Below are positions 1 through 8,065 of a stretch of 64,000 bases of DNA, piece after piece. Numbering within the stretch: position 1 is the stretch's first letter; each line of letters starts with the position of its first letter. This DNA comes from Hymenobacter sp. BT188 (GTDB lineage: Bacteria; Bacteroidota; Bacteroidia; Cytophagales; Hymenobacteraceae): assembly GCF_014333585.1 (NCBI RefSeq), contig NZ_JACSCW010000005.1:248001-312000 (forward strand), in the 5' to 3' direction. The position numbers and the translations under genes were made by a program. Under the pieces are notes generated by a model. It ran no database searches and had not been told where the DNA came from. It saw nothing but the letters and a program-made list of their open reading frames with translations.

Positions 1-1
1 C

Positions 2-1036
2 AGCAAAGACGGCGGCTTCGGGGCTATGGAGCATTCGTACTCCTCAGTGTACTTTCTGCCTGAGTTTCCGGATTCGGCGCGCCTGCGTAGCATGGTGCAG
101 GAAGTGGCCTCGCACGAGTTTCTACACATGCTAGCGCCGCTGAACATTCACAGCCGTGAAATTGGCGAGTTTGACTTCCGCGACCCTAAAATGTCGCAGC
201 ATTTATGGCTTTACGAGGGCGTAACCGAGTACTTTGCCCAGCTCGTGCAGGTACGCGGTGGCTTAGTAACTCCCGACGCATTCCGAGAAAAGATGAAGGA
301 GAAAATCGACAATGCCTCGAAGTTCAAGGATGTGTCGTTCACAGAAATGAGCCGCAATATTCTGGTGCCGCCCTACAAGGATATGTACCAGAACGTGTAC
401 GACAAGGGCGCGCTGATTGGCCTTCTGCTCGATATTCGGATTCAGGAGCTAAGCCAGGGCCGTCAGAGCCTGCGCGACGTGCTGCTGACCTTACGCCAGA
501 AGTACGGTCCCACACGTTCCTTCGAGGACGATAAGCTCATCCCAGAAATCGTGGCCCTTACCAATCCACAGATTCAGCAGTTCTTTGATCAGTATGTTAT
601 TGGCAATCAGCCGCTACCTTACGCCGAGTACTTCGCCAAAATAGGCTGGCGCTACGCTCCCACAGAGCAAAGTAAAGTGCTGGCATTTGGCCGTTTAGGC
701 TTCGGCTACGATACGGAGAAGCAGCAGTTCAAAGTGGCCTCCACCGCGCCCGATCAGAATGCGTTCGGCCTGCAAGACGACGATGTAATCCTGGCCGTGA
801 ATGGCACCAAGCTGGATATGTCGAATGCCGAAAAGCTCCTGCGCCCGTTAGTAGAGCCAACTTCAACCGCGCCGGTGAAAGTGCGTTTTCAATCCAAAGA
901 TCAAAAAGCCCCCCAGGAGCGCCAAGCTACGCCGCAGGAGTTTGAGGTAGAGCTAACCAACGTGGTAGAGGCCAGTCCTGCCCCCACACCCGCTCAGCAG
1001 GCTCTACGTACTCAACTGCTCGCTCCCAAAGCGTAA
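2..1036 (+). CDS. M61-family metallopeptidase with C-terminal PDZ domain (5' truncated by window edge)
   Basis: The reading frame is already open at base 2, and the first in-frame ATG at 26 lies inside a conserved G-x-M-E-H-S block, so the true start is upstream of the window. The zinc site is visible: HEFLH (bases 113-127) supplies two histidines, and the glutamate of YEGVTEYFA further on is the likely third ligand, as in the M61 glycyl aminopeptidase family. After a helical domain, residues around 'FGRLGFGYDTEKQQF' to 'LAVNGTKLD' form a PDZ-like domain. Such proteins are usually exported peptidases of about 600 residues; here only the C-terminal 345 or so are present. A terminator follows directly, so the gene ends its transcription unit. 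Family assignment is firm; substrate is unknown. Confidence 0.85.
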   Translation, partial: SKDGGFGAMEHSYSSVYFLPEFPDSARLRSMVQEVASHEFLHMLAPLNIHSREIGEFDFRDPKMSQHLWLYEGVTEYFAQLVQVRGGLVTPDAFREKMKEKIDNASKFKDVSFTEMSRNILVPPYKDMYQNVYDKGALIGLLLDIRIQELSQGRQSLRDVLLTLRQKYGPTRSFEDDKLIPEIVALTNPQIQQFFDQYVIGNQPLPYAEYFAKIGWRYAPTEQSKVLAFGRLGFGYDTEKQQFKVASTAPDQNAFGLQDDDVILAVNGTKLDMSNAEKLLRPLVEPTSTAPVKVRFQSKDQKAPQERQATPQEFEVELTNVVEASPAPTPAQQALRTQLLAPKA

Positions 1037-1054
1037 CTGAGAGAACTCATATAT

Positions 1055-1094
1055 AAGCGGTCAGGCAGCAGATAGCAGCCTGACCGCTTGTTTT
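1055..1094 (+). terminator. Intrinsic terminator after the M61 peptidase
   Basis: A perfect 12-bp stem (aagcggtcaggc 1055-1066 with gcctgaccgctt 1078-1089) is followed by GTTTT. Confidence 0.75.
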
Positions 1095-1133
1095 CAATAC
1101 GCTGAAACCCGCCAACCGTCCTACCTTTACCCC

Positions 1134-1865
1134 ATGATTCTACGCGCCGACCATCTGATTAAAACCTATAAAGCCCGCACCGTAGTCAACGACATGAGCG
1201 TGACCGTGGAGCAGGGCGAAATTGTGGGTTTGCTGGGGCCGAATGGGGCTGGCAAAACCACCTGCTTTTACATGATTGTGGGCATGGTGAAGCCCAACTC
1301 AGGTACCATACACCTCGACGACGAAAATATCACGAAGCTGCCTATGTTTCGGCGGGCCCAGCGTGGGGTAGGCTATCTGGCTCAGGAAGCATCCGTTTTT
1401 CGCGACCTGACCGTAGAGGAGAACATTCTGGCGGTGCTGGAAATGACAGATCTGCCCAAGAAGGCCCAGCGCGATAAGGTAGAGGAGTTGCTCCATGAGT
1501 TCAGCCTTACGCACGTGCGCAAAAACCTGGGTCGGGTGCTTTCCGGCGGAGAGCGGCGGCGCACCGAAATTGCCCGGGCCCTGGCCGTCGATCCTAAATT
1601 TGTGCTGCTTGATGAGCCTTTTGCCGGTGTCGACCCCATTGCCGTTGAGGAGATTCAGGGCATCGTAGCTAAGCTCAAGCACAAGAATATCGGCATCCTT
1701 ATCACCGACCACAACGTGAACGAAACGCTCAGTATCGTCGATCGGGCGTACCTGCTGTTCGAAGGAAAGCTGCTTAAAGCCGGCACCGCCGAAGAGCTGG
1801 CCGCTGACGAAACCGTGCGCCGTGTATACTTAGGTAAGCATTTCGAGTATAAGCGAAAAATCTAG
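1134..1865 (+). CDS. lptB: LPS export ABC transporter ATP-binding protein LptB
   Basis: This is the cytoplasmic ATPase that drives lipopolysaccharide extraction by the LptB2FG complex. The 243-residue length is typical. Walker A GPNGAGKTT is at residues 35-43, the LSGGERRR signature is near residue 140, and Walker B FVLLDEP is followed by FAGVDPIAVEEIQ and the H-loop ITDHNVNETL, all diagnostic of LptB rather than a generic ABC ATPase. The ATG at 1134 is preceded by TACCTTTAC, which resembles a Bacteroidota -7 box but lies too close to the start to be a confident promoter. The permease genes lptF and lptG are not in the window; in Bacteroidota they are often unlinked. Confidence 0.95.
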   Translation: MILRADHLIKTYKARTVVNDMSVTVEQGEIVGLLGPNGAGKTTCFYMIVGMVKPNSGTIHLDDENITKLPMFRRAQRGVGYLAQEASVFRDLTVEENILAVLEMTDLPKKAQRDKVEELLHEFSLTHVRKNLGRVLSGGERRRTEIARALAVDPKFVLLDEPFAGVDPIAVEEIQGIVAKLKHKNIGILITDHNVNETLSIVDRAYLLFEGKLLKAGTAEELAADETVRRVYLGKHFEYKRKI

Positions 1866-1888
1866 CGGTGGTTTGCAGTTCGTGCTAT

Positions 1889-1928
1889 ACCTCTCGCGTC
1901 AGGCAAAGCTTGATACGAGAGGTTTTTT
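1889..1928 (+). terminator. Intrinsic terminator after lptB
   Basis: Stem acctctcg (1889-1896) pairs with cgagaggt (1916-1923) and runs into a T6 tract. Confidence 0.75.
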
Positions 1929-1972
1929 GGTTGTAACTATCCGTCGAATCACCGCTCAACCCCACTATTTCC

Positions 1973-3490
1973 ATGATTGATTCTGTCCTGACGTGGGCCG
2001 TGCAACGGCGAATGGCTGCTATCAACCACTTTCGGAACCACCCACATGAGGTGCAGCGCGAACTGTTACGAGGGCTGCTTCACACGGCACAGGCTACGGA
2101 ATGGGGAAAGCGATACGGCTTCGCTGACGCCTTCGATGGCCGCGAACTGGCCCGACGTCTGCCCGTCAGCAGCTACGAAGATTTATACCCCGCTATTGAG
2201 CGGGTATTACAAGGCGAGGCCAACGTACTGTGGCCGGGCCAGGTGACGTGGTTTGCCAAATCCAGCGGCACGACCAATGCGCGGAGCAAGTACATTCCCG
2301 TTACCCGCGAATCGTTGGATGCGGGGCACTACCGCGCCGGCCGCGACATGGTGGCTCTGGCTACAGCGCTGTATCCGTCGGAGCGGATTCTGGGGGGCAA
2401 AACATTGTCCTTGGGCGGCACGCACGGCCCCAATCCTTTCCGCCCCGACGACTCCAGTTCCCGCGTCGGCGATGTCTCGGCGGTCATTATGCAGAATTTG
2501 CCCCGGTGGGCTGAGTTCCTGCGTACTCCTCCGCTGGAGCTAGCCTTGCTGGATGAGTGGGAAGAGAAAATTGAGCGTATTGCCCGCCACGTACAGCACG
2601 TTAATGTGACTACGCTGGCTGGGGTGCCTACCTGGATGATGCTTTTGCTGCGCCGCGTAACGACCTTGACCGGCGCCGATAATATCACGGAGGTATGGCC
2701 TAACCTGCGCCTCTTTTTGCACGGTGCGGTGGCCTTCGGACCCTATCGAGCCTTGTTCAAAGAGTTGATTCCGGATGAGCGTATGCGTTATCTGGAAATT
2801 TATAATGCCTCGGAAGGCTATATCGCCGTGCAGGATGAGCCTAACTCGGAAGACCTGTTGCTCCTGCTCGACCACGGCATTTACTATGAGTTTATCCCTG
2901 CTGATCAGTTTGAGGCAGAAAACCCGCGTACCCTTCAGCTAGATGAAGTAGAGCTAGGGCGCAGTTATGCTTTGGTCATAAGTACCAATGCTGGGCTATG
3001 GCGCTACAAAATCGGCGATACGGTGCGTTTCACCTGTCTGGCGCCTTATCGTATCCGTATCACGGGACGCACCAAGCATTTCCTAAATGCTTTCGGCGAG
3101 GAAGTCGTGATTGAAAATGCCGACGCCGCTATTGCTGCCGCCTGCCAAGCTACCGGTACCACCGTACGAGACTACACAGCCGCGCCCATTTACTTCGATG
3201 CTTCTGCTACGTCCCGTGGCGGCCATCAGTGGCTTATCGAGTTCACAAAAATGCCCCCCAGCCCCGACCAGTTCGTTGCCGTGCTGGACCAAACGCTGCG
3301 CCAGCTCAACTCCGACTATGATGCCAAGCGTCACCGTGATCTGGCTCTGGCCCCGCCCCAGCTTACCGTAGCGCCGTCAGGCACATTTGAGCGGTGGCTG
3401 GCCAGTAAAGGCAAGCTCGGTGGCCAGCATAAAGTGCCCCGCCTCAGCAACTCGCGCGAGTTGCTAGAAGAAATTTTACGCATTATATAA
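1973..3490 (+). CDS. GH3 auxin-responsive promoter family protein (acyl-adenylate/amido synthetase fold)
   Basis: The 505-residue product matches bacterial GH3-like proteins of the ANL adenylating superfamily. In plants, GH3 enzymes conjugate acyl acids to amino acids; the bacterial substrates are unknown. Visible motifs are the P-loop-like SSGTTN near residue 97, YNASEGYIAVQ near 276, and RYKIGDTVRF near 343, corresponding to the ATP-binding motifs of the family, followed by the small C-terminal domain. The gene follows lptB, a neighbour pair I recall from other Bacteroidota, but a terminator between them argues for separate transcription. No signal peptide, so cytoplasmic. Two copies of the TGCCCCCCA motif lie inside it (2392-2398 and 3253-3259). 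Confidence 0.85.
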   Translation: MIDSVLTWAVQRRMAAINHFRNHPHEVQRELLRGLLHTAQATEWGKRYGFADAFDGRELARRLPVSSYEDLYPAIERVLQGEANVLWPGQVTWFAKSSGTTNARSKYIPVTRESLDAGHYRAGRDMVALATALYPSERILGGKTLSLGGTHGPNPFRPDDSSSRVGDVSAVIMQNLPRWAEFLRTPPLELALLDEWEEKIERIARHVQHVNVTTLAGVPTWMMLLLRRVTTLTGADNITEVWPNLRLFLHGAVAFGPYRALFKELIPDERMRYLEIYNASEGYIAVQDEPNSEDLLLLLDHGIYYEFIPADQFEAENPRTLQLDEVELGRSYALVISTNAGLWRYKIGDTVRFTCLAPYRIRITGRTKHFLNAFGEEVVIENADAAIAAACQATGTTVRDYTAAPIYFDASATSRGGHQWLIEFTKMPPSPDQFVAVLDQTLRQLNSDYDAKRHRDLALAPPQLTVAPSGTFERWLASKGKLGGQHKVPRLSNSRELLEEILRII

Positions 3491-3611
3491 ATTCATAACC
3501 AGCTAATTAAACCCGGATATGAGGATTGAAAAAATGCACGTCCTTAGTTGAAACTCCTGGTGGTGTGCAGTGCGTTGTTGTAACTCCGCTTCAACTTCAA
3601 CCAGCACTCGT

Positions 3612-4091
3612 ATGCGTCAGAACCTTTGGATTGTAGGCTTGGGGCTGTGGCTCTCGTCCTGTGCTAGCTCAGCTTCTACTGCTACTTCACGCAACCGGCT
3701 TCCCATCGGATTTTGGTCGCTTAATGAGTACGACCGCACCGGCGAGCGGCATGGCCGATGGAATGCCTATTATGACGAGCAGTACCAAAAAATAGGCACT
3801 AAAGGGCGTTTCAAACATGGCCAGCCAGTCGGGCGCTGGCAATATTACGGTCTGTCAGGTTTACTTGAGCGGCAGGAAATCTATTTGCGTCGGCCGGCTG
3901 GTCGGCAGCTTATTACCTATTATCACCCCAATGGCCGGGTGGCAAAACGTGGTCAAGCACAATTTGAAACCGACGCTACGGATGCTCACTTCTACTGGCT
4001 AGGTGACTGGATTTCGTATTCACCCAGCGGGCAAGCTGAGAAAATAGAAACGTACAATACAGGCAAGCTACAATCGGTGAGAAAGCTCTAG
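3612..4091 (+). CDS. Small lipoprotein with MORN-like/YwqK-like repeats
   Basis: The frame is open from 3570, but the ATG at 3612 gives a clean lipoprotein signal: a hydrophobic stretch ending LSSC with the acylated cysteine at residue 17. The mature part contains repeats of the form G-x-x-x-G-x-W-x-x-Y (RTGERHGRWNAYY, KHGQPVGRWQYYG, HPNGRVAKRGQA), as in MORN repeats and the proteins annotated as 'YwqK family antitoxin'. That antitoxin label is by homology only, and no toxin partner is next to it. Probably an envelope protein of unknown function, 159 residues. No terminator is visible after it. Confidence 0.7.
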   Translation: MRQNLWIVGLGLWLSSCASSASTATSRNRLPIGFWSLNEYDRTGERHGRWNAYYDEQYQKIGTKGRFKHGQPVGRWQYYGLSGLLERQEIYLRRPAGRQLITYYHPNGRVAKRGQAQFETDATDAHFYWLGDWISYSPSGQAEKIETYNTGKLQSVRKL

Positions 4092-4211
4092 GTGCATTGC
4101 CTCTGTAACAGGACTTATGACCTAAGGCTTTAGGTGTTTATTAAATACGCGAAAATAAAGATGAGATATAACTATTTTAGACGGCATTATTGTTGATATA
4201 TTACGCGGGTA

Positions 4212-4424
4212 TTGACTTTGTGCAAATCTCAAACGATTAGACTTCACACTGTGCCCGCCCCTACTACCCGCTCCCGCTCCTATGTTTCCCGCCGCAACGA
4301 TACTTCTGATAAGGGCGAGCTTTCTTCGCTGAGTGCCATCGTAACCATAGGGCTGCTTGGTATCCTGGTTTGCACATTAGTAATTAGCATTGGCTTTATA
4401 GCTACGCAACTTAGCGGCGGTTAG
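4212..4424 (+). CDS. Possible small single-pass membrane protein (TTG start)
   Basis: A 70-residue frame starting at TTG. The N-terminal half is basic and polar; the C-terminal half (about residues 41-66) is a convincing transmembrane helix rich in I, L, V and G. There is no in-frame ATG and no recognisable homologue. It sits between a lipoprotein gene and a convergent gene, in a stretch that would otherwise be empty. It could be a true small membrane protein or a chance frame. Confidence 0.35.
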   Translation: MTLCKSQTIRLHTVPAPTTRSRSYVSRRNDTSDKGELSSLSAIVTIGLLGILVCTLVISIGFIATQLSGG

Positions 4425-4492
4425 TAAACCCGTGAATAGCATTGCGCCAAGCATCTGCCTGGGTAGCGAAAACACGACCTTATATGAGTAGT

Positions 4493-5263
4493 TTACTCTT
4501 CAAGAAAACTCCCTAACAGACCGCCACTTTCCTTTTTGGCATTGCCGCCATTGGGCATGAGCGCCTGAATCAGTTTCTTGACGGGCATCGATTGGATCCA
4601 TACTCTACCGGTGCCGCGCAATGTGGCCAGCATTAATCCCTCGCCTCCAAAAATCATCGATTTTAGCCCCCCAGCGCGTACAATGTCGAAGTCGATGCTG
4701 GGCTCGAAGGCAACTACGCAGCCCGTGTCAACGCGCAGCAATTCATTATTTAGTTGCCTTTCGATGACGGTGCCGCCGGCGTGAATAAAGGCTTTGCCAT
4801 CGCCGGTCAGCTTCTGGAGGATAAAGCCTTCGCCGCCAAAAAAGCCTGCGCCCAAGCGACGGTTAAAGTGAATTGCGACTTTAGTGCCCCGCGCTGCTGC
4901 CAGAAAACCATCTTTCTGCACAATTAATCCCTGCGGAAGAGTACGTAAATCAAGCGGAAGAATGGTGCCGGGATACGGTGCCGAAAATGCTACCCGGCTT
5001 TTGCCATAGCCGCCACGGTGGGTGAAGTGCGTCATAAACAATGACTCACCCGTGAGCAAGCGCGACCCCGCCGAGAACAGCTTGCCCATCAGTCCCTGAT
5101 CAGGCTCCGACCCATCGCCCATCTTCGTTTCGAAGGCAATGGCCTCGTCCATGTAGATCATCGCGCCGGCTTCGGCAATGACGGTTTCGTTCGGGTCGAG
5201 CTCTACTTCGAGTACCTGAATATCGTTGCCCAGAATGCGGTAGTCTACGTCGTGGGATTGCAT
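4493..5263 (-). CDS. TIGR00266/AIM24 family protein
   Basis: A 256-residue cytoplasmic protein of the TIGR00266 (AIM24-like) family. Typical elements are the N-terminal 'Y-x-I-x-G-N-D-I-Q-V-L-E-V-E-L-D-P-N-E-T-V-I' strand set, EAGAMIYMD, the glycine-rich GAGFFGGEGFILQKL and the C-terminal FGGEGLMLATLRGTGRVWIQ. The family folds as a trimeric double-stranded beta barrel and has no agreed biochemical function. The gene is transcribed alone: a terminator for the upstream acidic-protein gene lies before its start, and it converges with the small frame ending at 4424. It contains one TGCCCCCCA-type motif copy (4666-4672, A before the G). Confidence 0.85.
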   Translation of the reverse strand: MQSHDVDYRILGNDIQVLEVELDPNETVIAEAGAMIYMDEAIAFETKMGDGSEPDQGLMGKLFSAGSRLLTGESLFMTHFTHRGGYGKSRVAFSAPYPGTILPLDLRTLPQGLIVQKDGFLAAARGTKVAIHFNRRLGAGFFGGEGFILQKLTGDGKAFIHAGGTVIERQLNNELLRVDTGCVVAFEPSIDFDIVRAGGLKSMIFGGEGLMLATLRGTGRVWIQSMPVKKLIQALMPNGGNAKKESGGLLGSFLEE

Positions 5264-5384
5264 AGCGAAAGAGAGAAAAGCAAAAGTTTCTCAAGTATAG
5301 TGAAATGCTATGATTGCTTAGAAGATTGAACGCTGGCTTATTACCTTTTACTATGTCAGCACTGAGGCTAAGTAGTTGACACTC

Positions 5385-5420
5385 AAAAAGGCCCCCCAAT
5401 GGTTGTTGGGGGGCTTTCTT
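5385..5420 (-). terminator. Intrinsic terminator of the GCCCCCC family
   Basis: Stem gccccccaa (5391-5399) with ttggggggc (5406-5414). On the minus strand, which ends the acidic-protein gene, it runs into CCTTTTTGAG; on the plus strand into TTTCTTT. Confidence 0.75.
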
Positions 5421-5437
5421 TGGAAGGTGATACGTTG

Positions 5438-5818
5438 CTATTCCGGCGATTCGGTGGTTGGAATCATCTCTTCCTCATCAGAATCAGCCGCCGCGCCGCG
5501 TGGTGATTTCTTGGGCTTCTTGGCCTCGCGGCTCGTGCGACGCATAAATTCCTCTTCTGTTTCTTCTGGCTCGGGCGTGCCTTCTTCCAGCGGAAAATCT
5601 TCGTCTTCTTCAATCTTATCGCCGAACTGCCCATCGCGGTTTACCAGCTTCTTGTCGCGCACATGGCGGTTCAGAAACTGGTTGACCTCTTCGATGGTAT
5701 AGGTGGAGGTAATTTCACCCAGCGGATTGATTTTTATCTCAAAACCTTCCAGGTCTTTGTGTACCCTGGCCTTCTTTTCCGGGTCGTTTTTCTTCTTTTT
5801 GACGGGTTTCTTAGCCAT
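5438..5818 (-). CDS. Conserved hypothetical charged protein
   Basis: A 126-residue protein with a lysine-rich start (MAKKPVKKKK), a central folded-looking segment (about residues 22-62, 'LEGFEIKINPLGEITSTYTIEEVNQFLNRHV' region) and a very acidic, low-complexity tail rich in E, D, P and S. No enzyme motif, signal peptide or membrane segment. The short strand-turn-helix block looks conserved, the ends disordered. I do not recognise a characterised homologue. It stands upstream of the TIGR00266 gene on the same strand but is separated from it by a terminator. Confidence 0.6.
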   Translation of the reverse strand: MAKKPVKKKKNDPEKKARVHKDLEGFEIKINPLGEITSTYTIEEVNQFLNRHVRDKKLVNRDGQFGDKIEEDEDFPLEEGTPEPEETEEEFMRRTSREAKKPKKSPRGAAADSDEEEMIPTTESPE

Positions 5819-5870
5819 GTCGTCGTCCGTTTTCGGTGTGTTAGGTCACAGCACCCTGCTCCAAAACGCA

Positions 5871-5948
5871 AAGGCCGCCCCGTAGCAATACGGCGCGGCC
5901 CCTGTAGTGGATGCGGAAAGTAGGGGCAGCACGGAATGAAGCCCCTAC
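5871..5948 (-). terminator. Two hairpins downstream of gltX
   Basis: Hairpin one: gtaggggc (5920-5927) with gcccctac (5941-5948). Hairpin two: a 12-bp stem with one mismatch, 5872-5883 with 5888-5899, loop GCAA. On the minus strand the second is followed by CTTTGCGTTTT, a moderate T-rich tail. Confidence 0.55.
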
Positions 5949-5955
5949 ATCTAAG

Positions 5956-7497
5956 TTATTGTGGCAACTTCTGCACGGCTGTTTCGATGCGCTGGGCAGT
6001 TTCAGCGGGCCCGATAATGCTCATCGTCGCCATCAGGTCGGGACCGGCGCTAACGCCTGTTACCACTACGCGCAGCGCTTGTAGCACCTGCCCGATCTTG
6101 ATACCCTGGCGCTCGAGTACCTGCGTGAGCAATGCTCTAATGCCGTCGGGTGAAGTGTCGGACGAGGTAGGTAGCTCACGGGCAAATTCGGCTAGTGCGG
6201 CTGCCGTGGCTGCGTTCCACTTCTTGGTTATCACCTGCTCATCGTAGGTAGTTGGGGCTTCGAAGAAGTATTGCGCTTCCCGCCAGAAATCTTGAGGAAA
6301 CGTAACGCGCTCCTTCATTACGCCGGCAATCAGTTCGGCTTTTTCCTCCGAGCACTCGATGTTGTGCTCGCGCAAAGCAGCCAGCAGGTACTGCGCCAGC
6401 TCCGTATCGGGTTTAGCTCGCAAATATTGCTCGTTGTACCAACGCACTTTATTTTGGTCGAAGCGGGCTGGCGACTTGCTGACGCGCTCAATCGAGAAAG
6501 ACTCGATCAGCTCGTCCATCGTGAACAGCTCTTGCTGCGAACCTGGATTCCAACCCAAAAACGCCAAGAAATTGATAAATGCCTCCGGCAGATAACCACT
6601 TTCGCGGTAGCCACTGCTGACAGTCGGCTCGCCGGTTTCGCCGTCGATACCATGCCATTCAAGCGGGAAAACGGGAAAACCGAGCTTGTCGCCGTCGCGC
6701 TTGCTAAGCTTGCCCGTGCCATCGGGCTTGAGTAGCAGGGGCAAGTGGGCAAACTGCGGCATGGTGCTCTCCCAGCCCAGATAGCGGTACAGCAGCACGT
6801 GCAGGGGCGCCGAGGGCAGCCACTCTTCGCCCCGAATCACGTGGGTAATCTCCATCAGATGGTCGTCTACGATATTGGCCAAGTGGTAGGTTGGCATTCC
6901 ATCCGACTTCATCAGGACCTTATCATCAATAGCCGAAGAATGTACTACTACCCAGCCGCGAATTAAATCCTGGAAGCGCACCTCTTCTTTGCGAGGCACT
7001 TTCAGGCGGATAACGTAAGGTGTATCATTGGCCAACAGCTCTTTTACCTCATCCTCGGGTAAGGTAAGCGAGTTGCGCATCTGGTTGCGCGTGATGGCGT
7101 TGTACTGCGGATTCGGCACCTTGGCGGCCGTGAGGCGCGCGCGCATGGCGTCGAGGTCCTCGGGTGTGTCGAAGGCGTAGTAGGCGTGGCCGCTGTCGAT
7201 GAGCTGCTGCGCGTATTGCCGGTACATCGGCTTCCGCTCGCTCTGACGATAGGGCGCGTGCGGACCGCCTTGCTCCGGGCCTTCGTCAATCTGGATACCG
7301 GCCCAATGCAGGGCTTCCATGATGTACTTTTCGGCACCAGGCACGAAGCGATTCTGGTCGGTATCCTCGATGCGGAGCAGCATTTTGCCCCCCAGCTTGC
7401 GGGCCAGTAGATAATTATACAGCGCAGTGCGCACGCCGCCAATGTGCAGCGGCCCCGTAGGGCTGGGCGCAAATCGCACCCGAACTTCTCTTTCCAT
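5956..7497 (-). CDS. gltX: Glutamyl-tRNA synthetase
   Basis: Class I aminoacyl-tRNA synthetase that charges tRNA-Glu; its product also feeds haem synthesis through HemA, encoded at the other end of this window. The HIGH-type motif is PSPTGPLHIGG (residues 11-21), and the KMSKS-type motif is KLSKRDG near residue 262. The 513-residue length fits the bacterial discriminating type. The minus-strand sequence TACCTTCG (7537-7544), 40 nt upstream of the ATG, is one base from the -7 consensus. Two hairpins follow the stop. A motif copy (7387-7393) encodes LGGK near residue 35. Confidence 0.97.
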   Translation of the reverse strand: MEREVRVRFAPSPTGPLHIGGVRTALYNYLLARKLGGKMLLRIEDTDQNRFVPGAEKYIMEALHWAGIQIDEGPEQGGPHAPYRQSERKPMYRQYAQQLIDSGHAYYAFDTPEDLDAMRARLTAAKVPNPQYNAITRNQMRNSLTLPEDEVKELLANDTPYVIRLKVPRKEEVRFQDLIRGWVVVHSSAIDDKVLMKSDGMPTYHLANIVDDHLMEITHVIRGEEWLPSAPLHVLLYRYLGWESTMPQFAHLPLLLKPDGTGKLSKRDGDKLGFPVFPLEWHGIDGETGEPTVSSGYRESGYLPEAFINFLAFLGWNPGSQQELFTMDELIESFSIERVSKSPARFDQNKVRWYNEQYLRAKPDTELAQYLLAALREHNIECSEEKAELIAGVMKERVTFPQDFWREAQYFFEAPTTYDEQVITKKWNAATAAALAEFARELPTSSDTSPDGIRALLTQVLERQGIKIGQVLQALRVVVTGVSAGPDLMATMSIIGPAETAQRIETAVQKLPQ

Positions 7498-7545
7498 ACA
7501 AACAAATAGTCGCGCTCAGACTAAAAAACGCGGCGCGAAGGTACG

Positions 7546-7584
7546 ACAAAACCGCCCGTTGCCGGCTGGCTCGGGCGGTTTTGT
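7546..7584 (-). terminator. Symmetric terminator between ridA and gltX
   Basis: A 13-bp perfect stem, acaaaaccgcccg (7546-7558) with cgggcggttttgt (7572-7584). The T run is present on both strands; it serves ridA on the minus strand. Confidence 0.75.
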
Positions 7585-7620
7585 AGCTGGGTGATTATGA
7601 TGAAGATGCGCCTAAAACTA

Positions 7621-8010
7621 TCAGGCCAGAACGGCTACGCAGGAAATCTCAACCTGCACGTCTTTGGGCAAACGGCTAACTTCTACGGTTTCGCGAGCAG
7701 GTGCGTAGTCGGCCTCGAAGTAGCTGCCGTAAATGTCGTTGATGAGACCAAAATTGCCAAGGTCTTTCACGAAGATGCTGCACTTTACTACATCGCGCAG
7801 CGTAAGGCCGGCGGCCTGAAGCACGGCTTGCAGATTGCGCATTACCTGGTGCGTTTCGGCCGTTACGTCGCCGTTGCCTACGAGCTGGCCAGTGTGTGCA
7901 TCCAGGGCAATCTGACCCGAAACGTAAACCGTGTTGCCAGCTTGAATACCTTGGCTATACGGGCCAATAGGAGCCGGAGCATCGGGGGAATAAATGATGG
8001 TGGGGGGCAT
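7621..8010 (-). CDS. ridA: RidA family enamine/imine deaminase
   Basis: RidA proteins hydrolyse reactive enamine/imine intermediates made by PLP enzymes such as threonine dehydratase. The start at 8010 gives MPPTIIYSPDAPAPIGPYSQG, the normal N-terminus, and a 129-residue protein; the longer frame to 8118 would add an unrelated extension and overlap the divergent gene. The active-site arginine (R106 in PARETVEV) and the glutamate (E121 in VQVEIS) of the RidA subfamily are both present, with the RLPKD block between them. The start codon itself overlaps a TGCCCCCCA motif (8002-8008). It is followed by a symmetric terminator. Confidence 0.93.
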   Translation of the reverse strand: MPPTIIYSPDAPAPIGPYSQGIQAGNTVYVSGQIALDAHTGQLVGNGDVTAETHQVMRNLQAVLQAAGLTLRDVVKCSIFVKDLGNFGLINDIYGSYFEADYAPARETVEVSRLPKDVQVEISCVAVLA

Positions 8011-8030
8011 TTTGGTGGGGTTGTGAGGAT

Positions 8031-8044
8031 GGAAGGTATCTTTA
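8031..8044. promoter_or_regulatory. Back-to-back candidate -7 elements for ridA and the divergent dehydrogenase-like gene
   Basis: Plus strand TATCTTTA (8037-8044) lies 21 nt before the ATG at 8066. On the minus strand TACCTTCC (complement of 8031-8038) lies 20 nt before the ridA start. Each is one or two bases from TANNTTTG; no clear -33 element was seen. Confidence 0.35.
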
Positions 8045-8065
8045 GGCCGAAACTTACGAGAAAAT

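Noticed and set aside
205..534. Overlapping second-frame genes (such as 205-534, 32418-33155 minus, 56766-57431 minus)
   Set aside because: They lie wholly inside strongly coding frames, have odd composition rich in R, C or H, and show no domains; they are frame shadows.
1122..1129. Promoter TACCTTTA directly before lptB
   Set aside because: It matches the -7 box in part, but the start codon follows after 4 bases, so transcription would begin inside the gene.
3612..4091. Antitoxin of a toxin-antitoxin pair (YwqK label)
   Set aside because: It is a lipoprotein, and no toxin gene is adjacent.
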